From Pleurocapsa sp. MO_226.B13 (lineage in GTDB: Bacteria > Cyanobacteriota > Cyanobacteriia > Cyanobacteriales > Xenococcaceae): DNA of 22,288 nt. The position numbers and the translations under genes were made by a program. Under the pieces are notes generated by a model that was not told where the DNA came from, searched no databases, and saw nothing but the letters and a program-made list of their open reading frames with translations. The stretch is from the NCBI GenBank assembly GCA_030064795.1, contig JASJEI010000350.1, positions 1 to 22,288 of the forward strand. Direction: 5' to 3'. Each line of letters starts with the position of its first letter. Positions within the stretch are counted from its first letter, which is position 1. This document shows, one piece after another, positions 1 through 7,728 of this stretch.

Positions 1-106
1 GACATCACCAATTCGAGTGCTGGGAATAAGTCACCTGATTGGATTTTTGGAGAAACTAGAGTCAATTTAGGAAGTTGCATTTAGATTATTTCTAACAAAC
101 TTCCAT
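1..106. other. Window edge, no supported gene
   Basis: No complete gene is visible. One + strand frame is open from base 2 to a TAG at 68-70 and could be the last 22 codons of a gene entering from the left, but such a short open stretch is expected by chance and I recognise no family in it. Confidence 0.3.
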
Positions 107-893
<787 letters not shown>

Positions 894-1139
894 AGAAAAT
901 ACCTCTGCAAATATGATTCACAACACCAGAATTTTATGATTATTGTCTTTCTCAAACAATGTGAGCTTTTATCATAGGATTGAAACTCCTAGCTTAAAGA
1001 AAGCGATCGCGCTATAGGTTATTTAGGCAACTTTGGTTAAAAATCTGGAAAAATTTGCTCTAATAGGTTAATTTACTCTGTAAATTATTGACTACTATCA
1101 AAAACTAAAAACTAGCGAGTTAAGTTAAGTTACTAATTG
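894..1139. promoter_or_regulatory. Divergent intergenic region, ALDH remnant / AraC-type gene
   Basis: This 246-bp AT-rich spacer lies between two divergent reading frames and must hold the promoter of the AraC-type gene. It contains one HIP1-like GCGATCGC. I could not assign -35/-10 boxes or an operator with confidence, and no clear ribosome-binding site precedes the ATG at 1140. Confidence 0.35.
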
Positions 1140-2039
1140 ATGAGCAACAGTCAAATTCATCTTATCGACACAGCTACTAAACAATCTTTTCCCGCAGCAC
1201 CCCAAGGTACAGTATTAAGTTCGAGTATCGATCTTGGCTGGCAAGGAATTACAGTAGAACTTCATTCTCTTCCTCCCATTGAATACCCCGAACACTACAT
1301 ACAAGGACATCGTTTAGCGGTAATGCGTCGGGGTAAGCCAATTACTTACGAATGGAAAGAGGCTGGTAGTTGGAAAAGAAGACAAACTCATCCAGGATCG
1401 TTCTTTTTACAATCTCACGGCACTCTTAACGCTCCTCGTTGGTTTGAACCATTTGAGATCTTGGCAATCGCTCTCGAACCTGCTTTTGTAGCTCGATGCT
1501 TTCAAGAGACGATTAATTGTGACTTCCTTCGTTTTCAAGAATGTCGGGCTGAGTTCGATCCTCATATCGCTCAATTTTCGACTTATTTTGAAGCTGAGTT
1601 ACAGAATAATAATTACGGTGGTACTCTTTACGGAGAATCATTGGCTTTAGCATTTTCCTTGTATTTATTAGAAAAACACGGCGATCGCTCCTTACCTTTA
1701 CCTCGCCCTAAAGGTAAGCTATCATCTCTGCAATTAAAAGAAGTAATTGAGTATATTCACACTTATTTAGATTCAGAGTTAAGCCTGACGAAATTATCAA
1801 CCCAACTCAATCTCAGTCCCTTTCACTTCGCCCGATTGTTTAAAAAGTCTCTGGGTTTATCGCCTCACAAATATGTATTACAGAATCGCATAGAAAGAGC
1901 CAAAAAATTGATTAGAGTTTCTTCTAATATTCCTTTGAGCGATATTGCTTTGCAAGCTGGTTTTTACGACCAAACCCATTTTGGTAAAGCCTTTAAGAAA
2001 TATGTAGGGGTTTCTCCGAAAGCTTTTTCTAAGCTATAG
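1140..2039 (+). CDS. AraC-family transcriptional regulator
   Basis: A DNA-binding regulator of 299 aa. The C-terminal ~105 residues are a classic AraC/XylS domain with two helix-turn-helices: ELSLTKLSTQLNLSPFHFAR followed by FKKSLGLSPHKYVLQNRIER, then PLSDIALQAGFYDQTHFGKA and the family ending FKKYVGVSPKAF. The N-terminal ~190 residues are a variable, probably cupin-like sensing domain; its ligand is not readable from sequence. The ATG at 1140 is chosen over a TTG one codon earlier. AraC proteins often control a divergent neighbour, here the aldehyde dehydrogenase remnant, so this gene may have lost its local target or may act elsewhere. Length and domain order are normal and nothing suggests damage. 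Confidence 0.9.
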   Translation: MSNSQIHLIDTATKQSFPAAPQGTVLSSSIDLGWQGITVELHSLPPIEYPEHYIQGHRLAVMRRGKPITYEWKEAGSWKRRQTHPGSFFLQSHGTLNAPRWFEPFEILAIALEPAFVARCFQETINCDFLRFQECRAEFDPHIAQFSTYFEAELQNNNYGGTLYGESLALAFSLYLLEKHGDRSLPLPRPKGKLSSLQLKEVIEYIHTYLDSELSLTKLSTQLNLSPFHFARLFKKSLGLSPHKYVLQNRIERAKKLIRVSSNIPLSDIALQAGFYDQTHFGKAFKKYVGVSPKAFSKL

Positions 2040-2095
2040 GCATAACAACTTTTAATTTACAGAAGCTAAATTATTTCCATCGCTTTTAGACAAAT

Positions 2096-2278
2096 TTATC
2101 TTCGGTGCTGTTCCATCCAATGGATAGCCCAATCAACTAATGGACGCTGTTTCATAAAGCGTACTGTAGCTTGCCCTAATTTATAAATTAGAGAACAGTG
2201 AACAATTATAGTCTGTCCTTCTCTTATTCCACAAGCTTCAAGCTGCTTGGATAAGTAGTCGATCGTTAATGGAATCAT
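2096..2278 (-). pseudogene. Aminoglycoside 3-N-acetyltransferase (AAC(3)) remnant, both ends joined
   Basis: A 60-codon frame that reads as the two ends of an AAC(3)-family antibiotic N-acetyltransferase joined together. Residues ~1-30 (LSKQLEACGIREGQTIIVHC) match the family's N-terminal pattern, in which a short helix is followed by the GxxxGDTLLVHSSL-like strand. Residues ~33-60 (GQATVRFMKQRPLVDWAIHW, then MEQHRR) match its usual C-terminal ending. Intact members are about 250-280 aa, so ~200 residues, including the acetyl-CoA site, are missing while the frame stayed open. The identification is from memory of family motifs; a chance small protein is the alternative. The same both-ends-kept pattern occurs in the aldehyde dehydrogenase remnant about 1.2 kb away. 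Confidence 0.7.
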
Positions 2279-2430
2279 CTATTGGCTTTCGGGTTAGTAA
2301 CAGAAAGAGAGGATATCTTTGTTTATCTAAAATTTAATTATGTAGTTCAAACACATATTTAGCAAGAATTTACTATTTTTCAAAATATTGGCTTTGTTAT
2401 TCTGACTTCAAAGTTTAGAGGATCTAGCAA

Positions 2431-3405
2431 ATGAATACTCGTCGTGAACTTATCCAGGGTGTTGCCATGACTGCTACAGGAACAGTTTTAGGGGCTTTGT
2501 CTTCTCGTAAAACTGCAACTGCATCCACTCAAAAACCCATTGCTCAAAATACTCCTCTTCCCGAATCAGCCAAACTCTTATCGGGTAAAGTAGCTCTGGT
2601 AACTGGTGCTGCTCGCGGTATTGGCAGAGCGATCGCGGTTGACTATGCTAGAAATGGAGCTAATGTAGCCTTACTCGATCTTGCCGATCCTACTGGAGGA
2701 ATGGCGATCTCTGGTTATCGTCTGGCTAACGAACGAGAGTTAGATGAAGCAGTGGCAGCAGTAGAAGCAGAAGGGGTTAAGGCTCTCAAACTCAAGGTTG
2801 ATGTCCGAGATTATGCAGGGATGAAGGCAGCAGCAAAGCAAACTGCTAGAGAGTTAGGGAGTTTGGATATAGCAGTAGCGAATGCGGGTATTTGTATCTG
2901 GACGACAATTGAAAATGCCAACGAACAACAATGGCGCGATACGATCGATGTCAATATCAACGGAGTGTTTAACACTATTCAAGCAGTCATTCCCCAGATG
3001 AAAGCCCAAAATGCTGGACGAATTATTACTTTAACTTCCATTGGTGGTCGTCAGGGAGTTGTAGGGAACGGTGCATATCCGACTACCAAATGGGCAGTAA
3101 TTGGGCTAACTAAGTCCGCAGCGATAGAATTAGGTTCTGCTAATATTACCGTAAACGCGATCGCCCCAGGCCCCGTTAATACTCCTCTATATCGTTCTCA
3201 AGGTCAGTTGCAATCGATGGGATTAAACAGCTTTGAACAACAAGATGAAGTAGTCGGTCAATTTTTGCCCTTAAAAACTGCTCCAGCCCTCGATCCTCAA
3301 GATATTGCCGATACTGCTACTTTTTTAGCAAGCGATCGCGCTAAGTTTATCTCTGGTGAAGTGGTAGATGTCGCCCTTGGTTATAATGCTGCCTATACTG
3401 CTTAG
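2431..3405 (+). CDS. Short-chain dehydrogenase/reductase with probable Tat signal peptide
   Basis: An NAD(P)-dependent oxidoreductase of the SDR family, 324 aa, substrate unknown. Residues 54-67 carry the nucleotide-binding TGAARGIG motif, NAG is at 151-153, and the catalytic set is Ser203 and Tyr216-x-x-x-Lys220. Two things are unusual. First, residues 1-32 look like a twin-arginine signal: NTRREL, a mildly hydrophobic stretch (GVAMTATGTVLGAL) and a possible ATA cleavage site, which would put the folded enzyme with its cofactor in the periplasm or thylakoid lumen. Second, there is an insertion around residues 87-115 after the second strand (SGYRLANERELDEAV), a feature I associate with carveol-dehydrogenase-like and mycofactocin-coupled SDRs that hold NAD tightly. 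The start is supported by GAGGA at 2418-2422, 8 nt before the ATG. It stands alone, with remnants on both sides. Confidence 0.88.
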   Translation: MNTRRELIQGVAMTATGTVLGALSSRKTATASTQKPIAQNTPLPESAKLLSGKVALVTGAARGIGRAIAVDYARNGANVALLDLADPTGGMAISGYRLANERELDEAVAAVEAEGVKALKLKVDVRDYAGMKAAAKQTARELGSLDIAVANAGICIWTTIENANEQQWRDTIDVNINGVFNTIQAVIPQMKAQNAGRIITLTSIGGRQGVVGNGAYPTTKWAVIGLTKSAAIELGSANITVNAIAPGPVNTPLYRSQGQLQSMGLNSFEQQDEVVGQFLPLKTAPALDPQDIADTATFLASDRAKFISGEVVDVALGYNAAYTA

Positions 3406-3432
3406 TTGTAAAAGGCAAAAAAATATAATTGA

Positions 3433-3690
3433 GCGATCTTCCACGGTAGTAGAAAATTAAAACGCCCTAACAAAAAATACTCAATCGCTACTTTTCCAAC
3501 TGGAAAAATTTATAATTGCGACCTTAGCGCAGCAGCAAATATTGCTGCTCGTTATTGGGCGTACAAACTTAGACTGATCCACCGAAAGGATGGGCGGTTA
3601 TCTAGGGATAAAAATTCCGGAGATAAATCGAGAATGCCGATTACTCTATCTGTTTTGTGGGATAGGGAAGCTGAAGAGTGTATTGCGTAG
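3433..3690 (+). pseudogene. tnpB: TnpB (IS200/IS605-type) C-terminal fragment
   Basis: An 85-codon frame without a start codon, opened by a TGA at 3430-3432. It translates to HGSRKLKRPNKKYSIATF, PTGKIYNCDLSAAANIAARY and WAYKL, which matches the C-terminal part of cyanobacterial TnpB proteins, the RNA-guided nucleases of IS200/IS605-type elements. The NCDLSAAANIAARY stretch is the family's terminal RuvC-like segment with its conserved Asp. Everything upstream, about 300 residues including the rest of the RuvC fold and most of the zinc-finger region, is missing. No TnpA and no clear element end are visible nearby. It marks a past transposon insertion. Confidence 0.85.
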
Positions 3691-3781
3691 CAATCAATAG
3701 TCAGTAGTATTCACAACAGACAATCCTATTAAATTAATAGGTAAAGAGCAAGGAATAGGGAACAAACCATCTACCCTATAT

Positions 3782-4513
3782 TTACCAAGGAATCACGCCA
3801 TCTTCGTTAAAGAAACCACCACTAGCTCCATCTTCACCCAGAGTCGCTAACCGGACGATAATGCGAACGCCTTCGTCAACCGTTCTGGGTGCAGCCTCAG
3901 AGCCAAGGTCGGTTTTGACCCATCCAGGACAAATAGAATTAACTTTGATAGTAGTATCAGATAACTGTTTTGCGAGTTGAACGGTCAGAGCATTGAGTGC
4001 TGTTTTGGAGGTGTTATAAGCTACAGTATTGATGCCGTAGTATGGAGACTCTGGATTTGATTGGTCGGTTAGCGAGCCAACGGAAGAGGAGACATTGACA
4101 ATGCGCCCCGCAGTTGATTTTCTTAACAGGGGAAGAAATTCGCGAATGGCGAGGAAAGCACCAAACACATTAGTTTGGTAAATTTGCTTCATCAGGTCTA
4201 ATGGTAGTTCTTCAAAAGTAAAGATTTCTCGTGCATATTCAGGATTGATACCTGCATTATTAATCAAAATATCCAGCTTGCCATGTTGTTTCGCAACAGC
4301 TTGGACAGCATTTTTTACGCTTTCTTCATCGGTCACATCCAGTAACAAGAATTCTGCACTCAATCCCTCATCGGTCAGCGACTTAACTGCTGCTTGACCT
4401 TTTTCAGCATTTCTAGCTCCAATTAGCACGTGAATATCCTGTTTGGCAAGTTGGCGAGCAGCTTCAAAACCCATGCCCTTATTACTTCCTGTAATGAGCG
4501 TAATTGTTTTCAT
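3782..4513 (-). CDS. Short-chain dehydrogenase/reductase (cytosolic, carbonyl-reductase-like)
   Basis: An NAD(P)-dependent oxidoreductase of the classical SDR family, 243 aa, a typical length. TGSNKGMG at residues 8-15 binds the dinucleotide, NNAG is at 85-88, the catalytic Ser lies in VSSSVGSL near 143, and Tyr166-x-x-x-Lys170 (YNTSK) completes the site. The TGSNKGMG pattern and ARN motif after the second strand suggest NADPH preference and a carbonyl-reductase-like role, which is inference; the substrate is unknown. There is no signal peptide, so it acts in the cytosol. It is transcribed away from the LysR-type gene at 4626 across a 112-bp gap, the usual layout for a LysR regulator and its target. 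Confidence 0.9.
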   Translation of the reverse strand: MKTITLITGSNKGMGFEAARQLAKQDIHVLIGARNAEKGQAAVKSLTDEGLSAEFLLLDVTDEESVKNAVQAVAKQHGKLDILINNAGINPEYAREIFTFEELPLDLMKQIYQTNVFGAFLAIREFLPLLRKSTAGRIVNVSSSVGSLTDQSNPESPYYGINTVAYNTSKTALNALTVQLAKQLSDTTIKVNSICPGWVKTDLGSEAAPRTVDEGVRIIVRLATLGEDGASGGFFNEDGVIPW

Positions 4514-4625
4514 GATGACTCTTTTGTTGATGAACCTAGTGATAATGAAACAATAGCTCGTGTTTAAGGTGAGAAAAAGCAGTTAAAATTCAAAATACTT
4601 GTGCAGAAAGTGCAAAAGTAAAATT
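4514..4625. promoter_or_regulatory. Divergent promoter region, SDR / LysR
   Basis: This 112-bp gap between two genes pointing away from each other must contain both promoters and, if the LysR protein controls its neighbour as is common for the family, its binding site. I found no unambiguous T-N11-A palindrome or promoter boxes by eye. Confidence 0.4.
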
Positions 4626-5543
4626 ATGGACAAGTTAAAAAGTCTGTTGATTTTCATCCGTTCGGCACAGCACCGTAGCTTTTCGTCAGCAGCGCGACAG
4701 TTGGGGATGTCACCTTCGGCAGTGAGTCGGGCTGTGCTACGTCTAGAAGATGATTTGGGAGTTCGCTTACTACAACGTACTACCCGCAGTCTTACTCTGA
4801 CGGAAGATGGTGCTAGGTTTTACGATCGCTGCCAGCAAATCTTGGCTGAACTGGAAGAAGCGGAACTGGAAGTTAAACAGGCTCAATCTTTACCCAGAGG
4901 GACTCTCCGCCTCGATTTATCCCTCGCGTTAGGGAAAATGTATATTGCTCCCAAGTTGCCTCAGCTTATTGCCAAATATCCCAATTTAAACCTAAATGTC
5001 TCCTTCAGCGATCGCATGACTGACATAATTGAAGAGGGTATTGATGCTACTGTGCGTGTAGGAATGGGTAACGATAGTCGTTTAATTATGCGAACTATGG
5101 GGACGGCATATTTAGTTACCTGTGCTGCACCTGCCTATTTACAGCAAGCAGGAACGCCGAAAACACCGCAAGAACTAGAAAGATATCGCTGCATTAATTT
5201 TATCTATCCCCAAACGCGACGGGAATTTACCTGGAAGTTTGAACTAGCTGGAGATGAGGTCGCTCTCTCTGTGCCAAGCTATTTACAATTTGATGATGCC
5301 GAAGCCGTTCTCGAAGCAGCCATCCAAGGGGCTGGTATCATTCAAGCAGTTAAATATATCGTGGCTGGTGCGATCGCCCGTGGAGAATTACAACCGATTT
5401 TGACCGACTATACGCCTCAATTGGGAACGCCAATTGCAGTCATATATCCTCAGAAACGATATCTATCCGCTAAAGTCCGTGTTTTTGTGGAATTTATGAC
5501 CGAACTGATGACGAATTTGAAGCGTATTGGGGTAGTGGACTGA
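4626..5543 (+). CDS. LysR-family transcriptional regulator
   Basis: A LysR-type regulator of 305 aa. Residues ~1-60 form the winged HTH: FSSAARQLGMSPSAVSRAVL, then LEDDLGVRLLQRTTRSLTLT. Residues ~88-295 are the effector-binding domain with the family pattern GTLRLDLS, then ATVRVGMG and GAGIIQAVKYIVAGAIARGE. The sequence is closest in style to the CrgA/DmlR group that regulates adjacent oxidoreductases (inference). ATG at 4626 is chosen rather than the TTG at 4599, because the domain begins at MDKLKSLLIF and the extra nine residues are atypical. The likely target is the divergent SDR gene. The inducer cannot be read from sequence. Length and domain order are normal. Confidence 0.92.
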   Translation: MDKLKSLLIFIRSAQHRSFSSAARQLGMSPSAVSRAVLRLEDDLGVRLLQRTTRSLTLTEDGARFYDRCQQILAELEEAELEVKQAQSLPRGTLRLDLSLALGKMYIAPKLPQLIAKYPNLNLNVSFSDRMTDIIEEGIDATVRVGMGNDSRLIMRTMGTAYLVTCAAPAYLQQAGTPKTPQELERYRCINFIYPQTRREFTWKFELAGDEVALSVPSYLQFDDAEAVLEAAIQGAGIIQAVKYIVAGAIARGELQPILTDYTPQLGTPIAVIYPQKRYLSAKVRVFVEFMTELMTNLKRIGVVD

Positions 5544-5590
5544 ACAATGCCATTATTTTGCCCTAGTATGATATTTTTTTTTACTGGTAA

Positions 5591-5917
5591 GCGATCGCCC
5601 ATAAATCACAAATAACGCAACAATCGATAACTATTAGTAATCCTTCGGTACATTCTTCAGCCGAATTTATCGAACCCAGCCTCTATCGAATCATTAACGA
5701 ACTTGTTTGCTGTCCCTGCATTGTCATTGGTAGGCGATGGGATTTACTAGCGTGGAATCAAGCTGCAAAGCTGATTTATGGCGATTTAGAAAAGTTATCA
5801 GACTTAGAACGCAATGGTTTATGGCAGTATTTCATCGGTCAAACTTTTCCTGAAATATTAGAAGAACGTTCTCAGAAAGCTGTGAAGGCTGTAGCGATTT
5901 TTAGAATGGAACGCTAA
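5591..5917 (+). pseudogene. MmyB-like ligand-binding domain fragment (regulator missing its HTH)
   Basis: A 108-codon open frame with no ATG, preceded by an in-frame TAA at 5588-5590. It contains PSLYRIINELVCCPCIVIGR followed by RWDLLAWNQAAKLIYGDLEK and GLWQYFIGQTFPEILEE. This is the pattern of the MmyB-like, PAS-related ligand-binding domain found at the C-terminus of XRE-family regulators (…PAxVxGRRWDxLAWNxAAxxLFGD…). An intact protein would carry a ~70-residue HTH before it and about 80 more residues after the point where this frame ends. Both are absent, so it is a fragment. It follows the LysR gene directly and probably has no function. Confidence 0.75.
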
Positions 5918-6301
5918 CCGTTCATCTGTAAGGGAGTATAAAAATAAAAAAAATTCAATCTTTGGCTAAACCCCGTCCACATTGAAAACAGGAGTTTTAA
6001 CAAAAACGAATAGTTTAAAATCAAACCTTAGACTCCCTACTCCCTACTCCCTACTCACTACTCCCTACTTAAAATAGTTAACTGAAAAACTACAGGTTTC
6101 AAACTAGATGCGGTTTATATCTGGATTTTTAAAATTTTCTTCCCGATTTGTTCTCGATTGATTATTAAATTGAAATTAACATAAATTTATCAATGAGACT
6201 GCGATTGCATTAAAACAATGGTTTCGACGTAGAAGAAAATCTGATTCAGGATCTCACTTTCTTAGATACTCTTGCACCTCTGTTCACAACATAATATCGA
6301 T
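5918..6301. other. Non-coding spacer before the AAA operon
   Basis: No gene is visible in these 384 bp. It is very AT-rich apart from the ACTCCCT heptamer tract at 6032-6066 and presumably contains the promoter of the two-gene unit that follows; I could not assign promoter boxes. Confidence 0.5.
6032..6066. repeat. Heptanucleotide tandem repeat (ACTCCCT)5
   Basis: Five consecutive 7-bp units starting at 6032, 6039, 6046, 6053 and 6060. Four are exactly ACTCCCT and the fourth is ACTCACT. This is the short tandemly repeated heptamer type well known from cyanobacterial spacers. Confidence 0.95.
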
Positions 6302-7714
6302 ATGCTGATGACTAACTTCTCAAGAGAAAATTCAGGTATAAATCGTAGTTCAGAAATAATTGATGAAGTTGAAGTATCATTATTGACCGCAGATAATTTG
6401 ATTTTTACTAAAACAGGCAAACATCTGACTACACTTCAAGCAGCAATTTTTCGTGCAGCTTGGTCAAATCAAAAATACGAGCAAATTGCTCAAGATAATT
6501 TTTGTTCGGATATCCATATTAAGAGAGTTGGTGCTGAACTATGGGAATTGTTATCGCTAGGTTTAGAAGAAAGAGTAACTAAAAAGAGTTTCCGAGTAGC
6601 TTTAGAGCGTCGTCGAAGCTCTAACTTGAAGTTCAAAAATGTTTCGTCAGCGCCACAGTCAAAAACGGTCAAAAATTATGCTGATGGAATTGAGTTTCCT
6701 AGTGGTTCAGTACCGCTTTACTCGAATTTATACATCGAACGAACTCCAATTGAAGACCGTGCTTATAATGAAATCCAACAGCCTGGTAGCTTGATTCGGA
6801 TCAAAGCTCCCGATCGCATGGGCAAAACTTCTCTGCTCTTAAGAATACTCGATCGCTCCAGTAACATTGGCATGAGAACGGTAAACTTAAATTTGCAACA
6901 GGCAGAAAAAAAAGTTTGTACTGGATTAGATAAATTTTTACGCTGGTTTTGTTTTAATGTTTCTCGACAGTTACAACTCAAACCCAAGCTAGATGATTAT
7001 TGGGATGAGGATATGGGCAGCAAAGTTAGCTGCACGGCATATTTTCAAGGCTATTTGTTAACTCAAATCCACAGTCCCATAGTTTTGGCATTGGATGAAG
7101 TCAATCGTATTTTTGAATATCCCGAAATTGCTAGCGAATTCTTATCTTTGCTCCGTTCTTGGCATGAAGAGGCAAAAGTAATCGATCTTTGGCATAAACT
7201 GCGACTGGTGGTCATTCACTCTACAGAAGTTTATATTCCTCTAAATATTAATCAGTCTCCTTTTAATATTGGACTGCCTATAGAATTACCAACCTTTACC
7301 ACAGAGCAAGTACGAGAGTTGGCGCAGCGTCATGGACTTGATTGGTTGAGTGGTTCCCAAATCGAGCAATTGATGCAAACGATTAACGGGCATCCTTATT
7401 TAGTTAGAGTGGCACTTTATCATCTCAGTCGCGATCGCCTTGACTTCCAGAAGTTATTAACAGAAGCAGCAACCCTCAAAGGGATTTATAGTAATCATTT
7501 ACGCCGTTACTGGGTCATTCTACAGCAGCACCCAGAACTCAAGTTAGCACTCAAACAGGTAATTTATTCCCCAGAGAGTATTCACTTAGAAGCAGTTACC
7601 GCATATAAGTTAGAAAGTATGGGTTTAATTAAACTGAATAGCGATCGCGCCATCCCTAGTTGCGAATTATATCGTCTTTATTTTCGTTCACAACAGCTTC
7701 AAGATTTTGCTTAG
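6302..7714 (+). CDS. HTH-like domain plus AAA-like NTPase
   Basis: A 470-aa soluble protein. Residues ~20-95 (FTKTGKHLTTLQAAIFRAAW, then KYEQIAQDNFCSDIHIKR and LWELLSLGLEERVTKKSF) match, from memory, the N-terminal HTH-like domain found on many cyanobacterial signalling NTPases (vWA-MoxR-associated type). Residues ~135-460 are an AAA-like ATPase of the kind annotated as AAA-like domain in cyanobacteria: a P-loop APDRMGKTS at 169-177 in which the usual first Gly is Ala, Walker B LDE around 264-266, a sensor region with STEVY, and a C-terminal winged-helix part. ATG at 6302 is preferred to the TTG at 6272; the ATG at 6308 is also possible. It sits 14 bp before a second protein with a related ATPase, so the two are likely co-transcribed and may act together. 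Function is unknown. Confidence 0.82.
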   Translation: MLMTNFSRENSGINRSSEIIDEVEVSLLTADNLIFTKTGKHLTTLQAAIFRAAWSNQKYEQIAQDNFCSDIHIKRVGAELWELLSLGLEERVTKKSFRVALERRRSSNLKFKNVSSAPQSKTVKNYADGIEFPSGSVPLYSNLYIERTPIEDRAYNEIQQPGSLIRIKAPDRMGKTSLLLRILDRSSNIGMRTVNLNLQQAEKKVCTGLDKFLRWFCFNVSRQLQLKPKLDDYWDEDMGSKVSCTAYFQGYLLTQIHSPIVLALDEVNRIFEYPEIASEFLSLLRSWHEEAKVIDLWHKLRLVVIHSTEVYIPLNINQSPFNIGLPIELPTFTTEQVRELAQRHGLDWLSGSQIEQLMQTINGHPYLVRVALYHLSRDRLDFQKLLTEAATLKGIYSNHLRRYWVILQQHPELKLALKQVIYSPESIHLEAVTAYKLESMGLIKLNSDRAIPSCELYRLYFRSQQLQDFA

Positions 7715-7728
7715 TAACCCAAAGACAG

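Noticed and set aside
3725..3741. CCTATTAA-A-TTAATAGG palindrome near the 3' end of the minus-strand SDR gene
   Set aside because: With a one-base centre it makes a poor RNA hairpin and there is no T-run; AT-rich palindromes of this size are expected by chance in such DNA.
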